From an uncultured Eubacteriales bacterium (GTDB taxonomy: Bacteria > Bacillota > Clostridia > Oscillospirales > Oscillospiraceae), in contig URDK01000059.1 in assembly GCA_900546485.1 (NCBI GenBank), positions 1 through 17,823 of the forward strand: 17,823 nt of DNA, written 5' to 3'. Under the pieces are notes generated by a model. It was not told the DNA's origin, did no database searches, and worked only from the letters and a program-made list of their open reading frames with translations. This document shows, piece after piece, positions 1-8,061 of the stretch; within the stretch, counting starts at the first letter, position 1; every line of letters begins with the position of its first letter. Made by a program: the position numbers and the translations under genes.

Positions 1-1710
1 TTCGGTCTCGCCACCCCCGAGACCGCGACCAAGGCCAACCCCGCCATGATCAAGGGCGTGACCTTCCTCGCCGGCGACGAGCTCTACGCTTGCGCTGAGC
101 AGCAGGTCAAGGCCCTCACTGAGGCCGGCTGCGATTACATCATCTGCCTCGGCCACCTCGGCATCGACAGCGAGAGCGAGCCCAACCGCTCCATCGACGT
201 CCTCAGCAAGGTTACCGGCATCGATGTGTTCATCGACGGCCACAGCCACAGCGACTATGAGGCCGTCAAGGCCGCTACCAACGGCACCGGCAAGGTCGGC
301 GACACCCTGATCACCTCCACCGGCACTGCCGCCGCCAACGTCGGCGTCGTCACCATCTCCAAGGACGGCATCACCGTCTCCAGCGTTGACCTCAGCAAGT
401 ACGAGGGCTCCGTGAAGGCCGTGGCCGACCGCGCCGCCGCCATCAAGGCCGAGATAGAGGCCGAGTACGGCGCCGTGTTCGCCAAGACCGAGGTAGACCT
501 CAACGGCGAGCGCGATCCCGGCAACCGCACTGAGGAGACCAACCTCGGCGACCTCATCGCCGACGCCATCCTGTGGCAGGCCTCCAAGGACGGCTCCCTG
601 CCCGTGGCCAAGGAGAACGTTGTCGCCATCACCAACGGCGGCGGCATCCGTGCCAGCATCGCCAAGGGTGACATCACCAAGAACGACGTCAACACCGTCC
701 TGCCCTTCGGCAACACCGTCACCTATGTGACCGTCTCCGGCGAGGTCCTGCTCGAGGCCCTCGAGGCTTCCACCTACTGCACTCCTGAGGCTGTTGGCGC
801 CTTCCCGCAGGTGGCCGGCATCGAGTTCACCGTCGACACCTCCAAGGCCTACGACCAGGGTGAGCAGTACCCCGGCTCCACCTACTACGGCCCGAAGAGC
901 ATCAACCGTGTGACCATCACCAGCATCAACGGCAAGGACTTTGATCCTAAGGCCACCTACGTCGTTGTCACCAACGACTTCATGGCCGCCGGCGGCGACA
1001 CCTACTACGCTTTCACCACCTCCGCCAACATAGTCGACACCGGTATCCCGATGGATGAGGCTCTCATGAGCTACATCACCGAGGAGCTCGACGGCGTCAT
1101 CACCGCTGAGAAGTACGGCGAGCCTCAGGGCCGCATCACCGTCAAGGCTGCCGAGACCGGCGTGTTCACCGACGTTGCCTCCACTGCCTGGTACTACGAG
1201 GCTGTCATGACCGCGTACGAGAATGAGATCATGAACGGTGTCACCGATACCACCTTTGAGCCCCTGACCGCCATGAACCGCGCCATGCTCGTGACCATGC
1301 TCTACCGCATGGAGGGTTCCCCGGCTGTTGAGGGCAATGTCTCCGAAATCTTCACCGACTGCAAGGACGGCAGCTACTATGCCAATGCCGTGCTGTGGGC
1401 CTACGAGAACAAGATAGTCTCCGGCCGCGGCGAGACCAGCTTCGAGCCTCTGGCCACCATGACCAGGCAGGAGATGGCCGTCATCCTCTACAACTACTCC
1501 GTGTTCAAGGGCGCCGCTGAGGTCACCGAGCCTGAGCTCGCCTACGCTGATGCCGAGTCCGTCGCCTCCTGGGCCCTCGCCGCTGTCGATTACTGCACCG
1601 ACGCGAAGCTCATGAACGGCGTGACCGACACCACCTTCGATCCCACCGGCAGCGCCAACCGCGCCATGGGCGCGACCGTCATGGTCCGCATCCTCGAGGC
1701 CGCTGCCTGA
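1..1710 (+). CDS. Surface-anchored 5'-nucleotidase/2',3'-cyclic phosphodiesterase (UshA-like) with C-terminal SLH repeats, 5'-partial
   Basis: This is the C-terminal 569 residues of a secreted enzyme that dephosphorylates extracellular nucleotides. The reading frame is open from base 1, so the start, the signal peptide and the first metal-binding motifs lie upstream of the window. The first visible residues (FGLATPETATKANP) match the UshA metallophosphatase domain. The metal-binding GHSHS motif is encoded near 239-253. The 5'-nucleotidase C-terminal substrate-binding domain follows, with NGGGIRA (about 643-660) and TNDFMAAGGDTY (about 970-1011). From about 1162 onward are three surface-layer homology repeats beginning GVFTDVAS, EIFTDCKD and LAYADAES, each ending in an NRA or TRQ signature. 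SLH repeats bind pyruvylated secondary wall polymers, so the enzyme is probably wall-attached. It likely supplies nucleosides and phosphate. Codons are strongly biased (few AUA), unlike the recJ operon, which suggests high expression. A strong terminator follows. Confidence 0.9.
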   Translation, partial: FGLATPETATKANPAMIKGVTFLAGDELYACAEQQVKALTEAGCDYIICLGHLGIDSESEPNRSIDVLSKVTGIDVFIDGHSHSDYEAVKAATNGTGKVGDTLITSTGTAAANVGVVTISKDGITVSSVDLSKYEGSVKAVADRAAAIKAEIEAEYGAVFAKTEVDLNGERDPGNRTEETNLGDLIADAILWQASKDGSLPVAKENVVAITNGGGIRASIAKGDITKNDVNTVLPFGNTVTYVTVSGEVLLEALEASTYCTPEAVGAFPQVAGIEFTVDTSKAYDQGEQYPGSTYYGPKSINRVTITSINGKDFDPKATYVVVTNDFMAAGGDTYYAFTTSANIVDTGIPMDEALMSYITEELDGVITAEKYGEPQGRITVKAAETGVFTDVASTAWYYEAVMTAYENEIMNGVTDTTFEPLTAMNRAMLVTMLYRMEGSPAVEGNVSEIFTDCKDGSYYANAVLWAYENKIVSGRGETSFEPLATMTRQEMAVILYNYSVFKGAAEVTEPELAYADAESVASWALAAVDYCTDAKLMNGVTDTTFDPTGSANRAMGATVMVRILEAAA

Positions 1711-1723
1711 GCCAATACCCAAT

Positions 1724-1755
1724 AAAAAACACCCGCCTCATGGCGGGTGTTTTTT
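1724..1755. terminator. Bidirectional intrinsic terminator between convergent genes
   Basis: The core stem is ACACCCGCC paired with GGCGGGTGT around a TCAT loop (1738-1741). It is flanked by an A-run on the left (1724-1729) and a T-run on the right (1750-1756), so the stem extends through A:T pairs and a U-tract follows on either strand. It lies 13 bases after the nucleotidase stop and about 10 bases beyond the stop of the convergent DUF975 gene, so it can end both transcripts. Confidence 0.93.
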
Positions 1756-1765
1756 TGTGCTCTGT

Positions 1766-2512
1766 TCAGTTGTTGTACCAGGCTCCGGGGTCGGGACCGC
1801 GGTCGGGGCCGGGAGCGGCGTCCTGCTCCCTCAGCATGGAATAATAAAGTGCATAGGTGCTCTCGGTATAGGGCAGGGTGTACACCGAAACGAAGGGAAT
1901 GATGGACAGCAGCGCCCAGCCTATGAAGCTCAGATCGAGTATGAAAAGCTCGGCCTTGTGCCCGCGCATGAGCCGCTTGCTCTCACGGATGCACTCGAAG
2001 ATGCCCATTTCAGGGTGGTCGAGCAGCAGGTACAGCGCCTGGCGGTAGCGGTAAGCGGCAACTATGCCGGGTATGATGAAGAGCAGCGACCAAAGGAAGG
2101 TGAATATGCCTGTGATGATGTTCAGACCGATTATCTTGAGAAAACTCTGAAAACCATCCATCAGATTCCAGAGGCTGTTCTGCTGCTGCCTTATCATGCG
2201 CAGCACGAAGATGACAAAGCCGGCGTAGAGCAGGTAGCTCATGAAATTGAGCAGGACGTCTATGACATAGGCAAAAACGCCCGGCCTTACCGAGATGTAC
2301 CATTGTACTAGGACTTCGGGGTTCTCCGTAGCATAACCGGAGCTGAGAAGCTGGGCGAGCGTCAGCCCGTCCACGCGCATGAGCCTTGCGGAAAGCAGGC
2401 TGATAACATAGATGACGGCGCAGTATATGAGCGCCGTTATATACGGGCTTGTTGTGGAATTGCGCATTGATTCCCGCGCGCGGGCCTTTAGTTCGACGCG
2501 GTTATAATACAT
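1766..2512 (-). CDS. DUF975 family integral membrane protein
   Basis: A 248-residue polytopic membrane protein of unknown function. The family signature is near residues 175-204: CIRESKRLMRGHK followed by AELFILDLSFIGW. Hydrophobic segments lie at about 25-42, 78-107, 127-153 and 188-212, giving roughly five or six membrane spans. The N-terminus (MYYNRVELKARARESM) is the usual DUF975 amphipathic start, and the C-terminus is a short Pro/Gly/Asp-rich tail. The ATG at 2512 is preferred over an ATG eight codons earlier because AAAGGAG (2520-2526 on the plus strand) sits 7 bases upstream of it, while the earlier ATG has no ribosome binding site. The gene appears monocistronic, with its own promoter at 2543-2571 and a shared terminator. 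DUF975 proteins have no firmly assigned role; envelope homeostasis would be a guess. Confidence 0.88.
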   Translation of the reverse strand: MYYNRVELKARARESMRNSTTSPYITALIYCAVIYVISLLSARLMRVDGLTLAQLLSSGYATENPEVLVQWYISVRPGVFAYVIDVLLNFMSYLLYAGFVIFVLRMIRQQQNSLWNLMDGFQSFLKIIGLNIITGIFTFLWSLLFIIPGIVAAYRYRQALYLLLDHPEMGIFECIRESKRLMRGHKAELFILDLSFIGWALLSIIPFVSVYTLPYTESTYALYYSMLREQDAAPGPDRGPDPGAWYNN

Positions 2513-2542
2513 GACGATGCTCCTTTCAGAGTGCATAAAGAT

Positions 2543-2571
2543 ATTTTACACCATAACGCACGACGCGGCAA
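2543..2571 (-). promoter_or_regulatory. SigA-type promoter for the DUF975 gene
   Basis: Read on the minus strand there is a -35 box TTGCCG (2566-2571), a 17-base spacer and a -10 box TAAAAT (2543-2548). Transcription would start around 2536, leaving a short leader of about 25 bases that contains the AAAGGAG site. It is divergent from the recJ promoter. Confidence 0.65.
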
Positions 2572-2586
2572 GAGAATAAATGCCTC

Positions 2587-2614
2587 TTGCGCTCGGGACG
2601 TGAAGTGGTATAAT
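2587..2614 (+). promoter_or_regulatory. Promoter for the recJ-rel operon, extended -10 type
   Basis: The -10 box is TATAAT at 2609-2614, preceded by TG at 2606-2607 (extended -10). The -35 candidate TTGCGC (2587-2592), 16 bases upstream, is weak. A second perfect TATAAT sits at 2617-2622 but has no -35 partner at 17 bases. Transcription from the first box would give a leader of about 70 bases before recJ. Confidence 0.6.
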
Positions 2615-2691
2615 AATATAATTATGAAATTCTATTTTATGCGATAGTTCGCGGGAAGGGAAGCGGGCTCCGGGAGCGGAGCAGACGGCTT

Positions 2692-4728
2692 ATGAATTAC
2701 AGTAATTGGAATATACCGCCGGAGGGGCCTGAGATACCGTCAGGGCTCACGCAGGCGGGCTATACCCCGCTGCTCGCGGCGCTGCTGAGTCGGCGGGGCA
2801 TAAGGACGCCCGAGGAGGCGGCGAGCTTCCTGCACGGAGGACCGGAGCTTTTGGGCGACCCGATGCTGCTGCAGGATATGGATAAGGCCGCGGCGAGGGT
2901 ACGTCTGGCGATAGAGCGGCGCGAGACCGTCGCCGTGTTCGGCGACTACGACGTGGACGGCATCACCTCGGCCTGCCTTGTGACGAGCTGGCTGCGCTCC
3001 AAGGGCCTTGAGTGCGAGCCCTACATACCCGACCGCATGGAGGAGGGCTACGGCCTGAATCTCGCGGCAATGGACACCATAAAATCCCGGGGCGCAAGCC
3101 TCATAGTCACGGTCGACTGCGGCATTACCGCAGCGCAGGAGGCGGAATATGCCGCCTCGCTGGGTATGGACATGGTGGTCACAGACCACCACGAGTGCGG
3201 GGCATGTCCCCTGCCGGACGCTGTGGCGGTGGTGGACCCCAAGCGGCCGGACAGCCGCTATCCGAATGCAGACCTCGCAGGTGTGGGCGTGGCCTTCAAG
3301 CTCCTTTGTGCAGTTGAGGGCGATGCCGGGAAGGTGCTCTCCGAGTACGCCGACCTCATCGCCACCGGCACGGTGGCCGACGTCATGCCGCTCACGGGAG
3401 AGAACAGATACATAGTCCGCCTCGGGCTGGAGATGCTCAACAGGTCCACGCGTCCGGGAATACGCGCCCTGCTGGCCGAGTCCGGCGCGCTGGGAAAGCG
3501 TGTCAGTGCCTCCACCGTGGGCTTCACGCTCGCGCCGAGGCTCAACGCCGCAGGGCGGCTCGGCCGCGCGGACGTCGCCGTACGACTGCTGCTCACCGAA
3601 GACGATGACGAGGCCTCCCGCCTCGCCGCCGAGCTCTGCCGCCTCAACCGGGAGCGGCAGGAGATAGAGCACGGCATATATGAGGAGGCGCGGGAGCTCC
3701 TGAGCGCCGAGCGCCCCAGTGCCCCCATAGTACTGGCCGCCGAGGGCTGGCACCAGGGCGTCATTGGTATAGCGGCCTCCAAGCTTGCCGAGGAATTTTC
3801 CCTGCCCGCCATCATGATCTGCCTGGACGGCGAGAGCGGAAAGGGTTCCTGCCGCAGCTGCGGCGGCTTCAACCTCTTTGATGCGCTCTCCGCCTGCTCG
3901 GACTGGCTTGAAGGCTTCGGCGGACACGCCCTGGCTGCGGGACTTTCGATAAAGCGCGGGCAGGTGGACGGTTTTCGAGCCGCGCTCGCGGAGTACTACC
4001 GCAGCGTGCCGCCCGCGGAAGCGCCCAGCCTGGTCTGCGACCTGCGCGTCGAGGACCCGGAGCTGCTTTCCATGGACTGCGTGGAGTCGCTCGAGGAGCT
4101 GGAGCCCTACGGCACCGGCAATCCCAGGCCCACGCTCTGCATCGTGGATGCGCTGCTCGACAGGGTGACGCCGATAGGCGGCGGCCGCCATCTCAAGCTC
4201 CGGCTGGAGAAGGGCGGGGTGTTCTTCGACTGCGTGATGTTCTCCCGCCGCGAGGATGAGCTCGGCGCCCGCGAGGGCGACAGGGTGGACGCGGCATTTT
4301 ATCCGCAGATAAACGAATACCACGGCCATCGCTCCGTGCAGCTTCTCATGACGGAGCTGCGGCAGACCGACACTCTGCCGCTGTGCCTGGACATACTTGA
4401 AAACAGACTGCCCGGCCCCTGGGCCGGCTCCGACCTCTGCCCGGACAGGAGCGACTTCGTACGCGTCTGGCGCTGGCTGGAGCGGCGCGGAGGCAGCGCG
4501 GGCGGCGAGGTGAGCGATATAGCCGGCTGGCGTCCTGGAGGGATGCACCCGGCCAAGCTGCTCATATGCCTGCGCGTGATGCGTGATCTCGGCCTTGTAA
4601 AAGCCGAGCGCAGTGGGAACAATATCCGCGTGCACATGTGCCCGAGGCAGGGCAAGGCCGATCTTGCCTCGCACCCGATACTGATAAAGCTCAGAGCATA
4701 TAGAGAAAGATACCGCAGAGGGAGGTGA
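2692..4728 (+). CDS. recJ: Single-stranded-DNA-specific exonuclease RecJ
   Basis: A 678-residue DHH-superfamily 5'-3' single-strand DNA exonuclease that acts in the cytoplasm in recombinational, mismatch and base-excision repair. The metal-binding motifs are in order: DYDVDG (85-90), VDCG (141-144) and TDHHE (164-168). These are followed by the conserved APRLNAAGRLGRA (281-293), GWHQGVIGIAASKL (352-365) and the DHHA1 motif GGHALAAG (410-417). An OB-fold region covers roughly 440-560. The last ~110 residues look like a winged-helix module (WLERRGG, LRVMRDLGLV). The length lies between E. coli RecJ (about 577) and B. subtilis RecJ (about 786). The ATG at 2692 has a modest GGAG 10 bases upstream. 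It is first in the operon, and its stop is 5 bases before the rel start chosen here. Confidence 0.96.
   Translation: MNYSNWNIPPEGPEIPSGLTQAGYTPLLAALLSRRGIRTPEEAASFLHGGPELLGDPMLLQDMDKAAARVRLAIERRETVAVFGDYDVDGITSACLVTSWLRSKGLECEPYIPDRMEEGYGLNLAAMDTIKSRGASLIVTVDCGITAAQEAEYAASLGMDMVVTDHHECGACPLPDAVAVVDPKRPDSRYPNADLAGVGVAFKLLCAVEGDAGKVLSEYADLIATGTVADVMPLTGENRYIVRLGLEMLNRSTRPGIRALLAESGALGKRVSASTVGFTLAPRLNAAGRLGRADVAVRLLLTEDDDEASRLAAELCRLNRERQEIEHGIYEEARELLSAERPSAPIVLAAEGWHQGVIGIAASKLAEEFSLPAIMICLDGESGKGSCRSCGGFNLFDALSACSDWLEGFGGHALAAGLSIKRGQVDGFRAALAEYYRSVPPAEAPSLVCDLRVEDPELLSMDCVESLEELEPYGTGNPRPTLCIVDALLDRVTPIGGGRHLKLRLEKGGVFFDCVMFSRREDELGAREGDRVDAAFYPQINEYHGHRSVQLLMTELRQTDTLPLCLDILENRLPGPWAGSDLCPDRSDFVRVWRWLERRGGSAGGEVSDIAGWRPGGMHPAKLLICLRVMRDLGLVKAERSGNNIRVHMCPRQGKADLASHPILIKLRAYRERYRRGR
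4721..4725 (+). promoter_or_regulatory. Ribosome binding site that decides the rel start
   Basis: GGAGG ends 8 bases before the ATG at 4734. A GTG at 4725 in the same frame overlaps this Shine-Dalgarno site and cannot use it, so the ATG at 4734 is the better start (a second ATG follows at 4737). The site lies inside the last codons of recJ, which favours translational coupling. Confidence 0.75.
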
Positions 4729-4733
4729 GCCCG

Positions 4734-7004
4734 ATGATGCCTGGGATGAAAAACACAAATAAATCCGAATACCGGGACGAGATAATAAGGGCCCAGTCCT
4801 CAATACCGGTAATGGACCCTGAAGAGTGCTGGAAGAGCCTCGAGTCCAAGATACGCTCCGGCAACATCACTATGGATATGGGCCGGGTCAGGGACGCTTA
4901 TGAGTACGCCGTGAAGCTCCACGAGGGGCAGAAGCGGCGCGACGGCTCGCCCTACGTCACGCACTGCGTCGCAACGGCCGAGATAATCGCCGAGCAGGGG
5001 CTCGACGAGGATTCGGTCGTCGCTGCGCTGCTGCACGACGTGATAGAGGATACGCCCGCTACCTATGACGATGTGAAGCGCCAGTTCGGTTCCACTGTGG
5101 CGGACATAGTCGAGGGCGTCACCAAGCTGACGCGTGTGCAGTATACGAGCCACGAGGAGGAGCAGGCCGAGAACCTGCGCAAGATGCTCATCGCTATGGC
5201 GAAGGACATCCGTGTCATCCTCATCAAAATTGCCGACCGCCTGCACAACATGCGCACCATGGACTACCAGAGCGGAGAAAAGCAGCTCATAAAGTCCGCT
5301 GAAACGATGGAGATATACGCCCCCATCGCGCACAGGCTCGGCATGCAGAAGATAAAGTGGGAGCTGGAGGACCGCTCGCTCTACTACCTCGACCGCGAGG
5401 GCTACAAGGAGATAACCGACGCCCTCTCCACGCGCATGGATACGCTCCGCGTCTTCATGGACAAGGTGGAGAAGCAGATACAAAAGCGCATGGACGACGA
5501 GGGCATAGACGCCACGGTCTACGGACGCATCAAGCACATTTACAGCATCTACCGCAAGATGTTTGCCCAGCAGCTGGACATAAACGGCATCTTCGACCTC
5601 TGCGCCTTCCGCGTCATCGTCGACAGCATCCCGGACTGCTACAACGCGCTGGGCATGATACACGACATGTACAAGCCCGTGCCCGGCCGCTTCAAGGACT
5701 ACGTTTCTACGCCGAAGCCGAACGGCTATCAGAGCGTGCACACGACCGTCATCGGCTCCGAGGGCATACCCTTCGAGGTGCAGATACGCACCTGGGACAT
5801 GCACCTCACCGCCGAATACGGCGTTGCCGCGCACTGGAAGTACAAGTCCGGCGAGCAGGGCGTCAAGGAGGGCGACGAGGAGAAGTTCGCCTGGGTACGC
5901 CGTCTGCTGGAGGCCCAGCAGGAGACGGACGCGACGGAGTTCGTGCATGACCTCAAGATAGACATGTTCGCAGACGAGGTGTTCGTGTTCACGCCATCGG
6001 GCGACGTCATAAACCTCCCTGCGGGCGCTACGCCCATAGACTTCGCCTACGCCATACACTCCGGCGTCGGCAACGCCATGGTCGGCGCCTCGGTAAACGG
6101 GCGCATCGTAACCTTCGACCACGTGCTGCAAAACGGCGACATCGTCGAGGTCCGCACCTCCAAGAGCGCCCCCGGCCCGAGCCGCGACTGGCTGCAGCTC
6201 GCGAAGAGCTCCAGCGCGCGCACCAAGATCAAGCAGTGGTTCAAGAAGGAAAAGCGCGAGGAGAACGTCCAGCGCGGCCGCGACATGTTCGAGACCGAGC
6301 TCAAGCGCAACGGCCTCACCATGGCCGACGTCATGGACGAGGACGTTCTGCCGCACATCCTCAAGAAGCTCTCTGTGCCGTCCATGGACGAGCTTTACGC
6401 CGCGATAGGCTACGGCGGACAGACCGCCGTGCGCAGCGTCAACCGCGTAAAGGACGAGCTTGCGCACATAAAGCGGCCTGAGAAAAAGACGGTACTCGAC
6501 AAAATAAACGAGCAGGCCGAAAAGCGCGTGGCGAGGCCCCAGAAGGCCGTCCACGGCGTCCTGGTCGAGGGCCTGGACAACTGCCTCATCAAATTTTCCA
6601 AGTGCTGCACCCCGGTGCCGGGAGACGATATCGTGGGCTTCATCACCCGCGGCAACGGCGTCTCCATACACCGGACGGACTGCCAGAACTACCTCAAGCA
6701 GCGCCTCGCCACAGGTGCGGACGGCCGCTGGATAGAGGTGAGCTGGGCGGACCACACCACGGACCTCTATATCACCACACTGCGTATACTTGCCAAGGAG
6801 CGCTCCGGCCTCATCATGGACATCGCCACGGTGCTCAACGCGCTCAATGCCAAGGTGCGCAGCCTCTCGGCGAGGGACGTCGGCAACGACCAGTCCACCG
6901 CCACGGTCACGGTCGAGGTCAGAGGTCTCGACGAGCTCAAGGGCATCATAAACCGCATCGCCGCCATACGCGGCGTGATAGAAGTCAGGAGGGCAAGCTC
7001 ATGA
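4734..7004 (+). CDS. relA: Bifunctional (p)ppGpp synthetase/hydrolase (Rel/SpoT family)
   Basis: A full-length 756-residue long RSH protein that makes and degrades the alarmone (p)ppGpp from ATP and GDP/GTP. Residues numbered from the ATG at 4734: the HD hydrolase domain includes YVTH (74-77), LLHDVIEDT (99-107) and IADRLHN (166-172). The synthetase domain has RFKDYVSTPKPNGYQSVHT (319-337), where the basic RxKD form marks a bifunctional enzyme rather than a synthetase-only RelA, and EVQIRT (348-353). A TGS domain spans about 415-477. The zinc-finger/conserved-Cys region has CC at 624-625 and HRTDC further on, and an ACT domain covers about 683-756. All catalytic motifs are intact. Its stop overlaps the dtd ATG (ATGA). 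The common Firmicutes neighbour apt is missing between recJ and rel. Confidence 0.97.
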   Translation: MMPGMKNTNKSEYRDEIIRAQSSIPVMDPEECWKSLESKIRSGNITMDMGRVRDAYEYAVKLHEGQKRRDGSPYVTHCVATAEIIAEQGLDEDSVVAALLHDVIEDTPATYDDVKRQFGSTVADIVEGVTKLTRVQYTSHEEEQAENLRKMLIAMAKDIRVILIKIADRLHNMRTMDYQSGEKQLIKSAETMEIYAPIAHRLGMQKIKWELEDRSLYYLDREGYKEITDALSTRMDTLRVFMDKVEKQIQKRMDDEGIDATVYGRIKHIYSIYRKMFAQQLDINGIFDLCAFRVIVDSIPDCYNALGMIHDMYKPVPGRFKDYVSTPKPNGYQSVHTTVIGSEGIPFEVQIRTWDMHLTAEYGVAAHWKYKSGEQGVKEGDEEKFAWVRRLLEAQQETDATEFVHDLKIDMFADEVFVFTPSGDVINLPAGATPIDFAYAIHSGVGNAMVGASVNGRIVTFDHVLQNGDIVEVRTSKSAPGPSRDWLQLAKSSSARTKIKQWFKKEKREENVQRGRDMFETELKRNGLTMADVMDEDVLPHILKKLSVPSMDELYAAIGYGGQTAVRSVNRVKDELAHIKRPEKKTVLDKINEQAEKRVARPQKAVHGVLVEGLDNCLIKFSKCCTPVPGDDIVGFITRGNGVSIHRTDCQNYLKQRLATGADGRWIEVSWADHTTDLYITTLRILAKERSGLIMDIATVLNALNAKVRSLSARDVGNDQSTATVTVEVRGLDELKGIINRIAAIRGVIEVRRASS

Positions 7005-7444
7005 GGGCAGTCGTTACAAGGGTGACCTCCGCCTCCGTGGAAATAGGCGGCAAGGTCAAGGGCAGCATAGGCAAGGGCTTCCTCGTGCTGCTCGGCGTAA
7101 ATACGGCGGACACTGAGGCTGAGGCCAAAAAGGTCGCGGACAAGATATGCGGCCTGCGGGTTTTCGAGGACGAAAACGGCAAGATGAACGTAAATCCCAA
7201 GGACGCGGGCGCGGAGCTGCTGATAATCAGCCAGTTCACGCTCTATGCGGACGCAAAGAGCCGCCGCCCCGGCTTCACGCGTGCGGCGAGGCCGGACACT
7301 GCGGTGCCGCTCTATGAGCTGGTGATCTCCGAGTGCCGCGACCGCGGATTTAAGGTCGAGACGGGCGAGTTCGGCGCGGAGATGCAGGTCGCCTCCGTGA
7401 ACGACGGGCCCGTGACAATAATCCTTGATACGGAGGAATTGTAA
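7001..7444 (+). CDS. dtd: D-aminoacyl-tRNA deacylase (DTD)
   Basis: A 147-residue cytoplasmic enzyme that hydrolyses D-aminoacyl-tRNA (and glycyl-tRNA-Ala), clearing mischarged tRNA. Both active-site signatures are present: SQFTL with Thr80, and NDGPVT (134-139) carrying the cross-subunit Gly-Pro. The N-terminus (MRAVVTRVTSASVEI) and length are standard for the family. The ATG overlaps the rel stop by four bases (ATGA), and AGGAGG lies 8 bases upstream (6987-6992). The rel-dtd order is widespread in Firmicutes. Confidence 0.97.
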   Translation: MRAVVTRVTSASVEIGGKVKGSIGKGFLVLLGVNTADTEAEAKKVADKICGLRVFEDENGKMNVNPKDAGAELLIISQFTLYADAKSRRPGFTRAARPDTAVPLYELVISECRDRGFKVETGEFGAEMQVASVNDGPVTIILDTEEL

Positions 7445-8058
7445 TGCTTATAAAAACTCTGCCGGTAGGGCAGCTTGAGACGAACTGCTACGTCGTCACC
7501 GACGAGAACGCGCTCGAGTGCGCCGTCATCGACCCCGGCGATGAATCCAATACCATACTCAATTACATCGAGGACAACAAGCTCAGCTGCAAGGCGGTCA
7601 TGCTGACACACGCCCATTTCGACCATGTCGGCGCGGTGAACGCCGTGCTCGAGGCTACGGGCGCTGAGTTTTATATGTGCGGGAAGGAGCGCGAGCTGGC
7701 CGCCAGCCCCGCCTCCGGCCACTTCTGTGTGCCCGAGAACACCAAGTTTTATAAGGAAGGGGACGAGGTCCGGGTCGCCGGGCTCACCTTCCGCGTGATG
7801 GAGACCCCGGGACACACGCCCGGCGGCGTCACGCTCATCTGCGGCGACGCGCTCTTTACCGGCGACACGCTCTTCCGCGGCTCCTGCGGACGTACGGACT
7901 TCCCCGGCGGAGATATGCGCGAGGAGCTGCGTTCGCTCAAGCGCATCGCTGAGCTCGAGGGCGATTACGAGGTCTATCCCGGCCACGCCGAGAGCTCCAC
8001 ACTTTCCATAGAGCGCGAGCACAATCCCTATGTGCGTCACGCCCTAGAGAAGATGTGA
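7444..8058 (+). CDS. MBL-fold metallo-hydrolase, glyoxalase II-like (YcbL type)
   Basis: A compact 204-residue metallo-beta-lactamase-fold hydrolase. The metal site is complete: THAHFDHVGA (55-64, the HxHxDH motif), TPGHTPG (121-127), TGDTLF (139-144) and the final His171 in YPGHAESS. GSCGRTDFPGG follows the Asp ligand, as in short glyoxalase II-like proteins. It lacks the long C-terminal substrate domain of classical GloB. The natural substrate is uncertain: a thioester such as S-lactoylglutathione is known for relatives, but low-molecular thiols differ in Clostridia. The start overlaps the dtd stop by one base (TAATG), with GGAGGA 6 bases upstream. This gene commonly follows rel-dtd in Firmicutes, so the conserved linkage may be functional. 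Confidence 0.93.
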   Translation: MLIKTLPVGQLETNCYVVTDENALECAVIDPGDESNTILNYIEDNKLSCKAVMLTHAHFDHVGAVNAVLEATGAEFYMCGKERELAASPASGHFCVPENTKFYKEGDEVRVAGLTFRVMETPGHTPGGVTLICGDALFTGDTLFRGSCGRTDFPGGDMREELRSLKRIAELEGDYEVYPGHAESSTLSIEREHNPYVRHALEKM

Positions 8059-8061
8059 GCC

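Noticed and set aside
2617..2622. A second TATAAT upstream of recJ.
   Set aside because: It has no recognisable -35 hexamer at 16-18 bases and lies in an AT-rich run, so the extended -10 promoter just upstream is preferred.
2740..6755. Two long minus-strand open frames opposite recJ and rel (687 and 651 codons).
   Set aside because: They mirror the codon pattern of the real genes, have compositions rich in Ala, Val, His and Arg with no recognisable domain, and lie exactly under the recJ and rel genes with intact motifs.
6602..7444. An open frame that would fuse an alternative reading of the rel 3' end to DTD.
   Set aside because: The upstream half is out of frame with the rel ACT domain and is His/Arg-rich nonsense. 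DTD has its own ATG with AGGAGG at the right distance.
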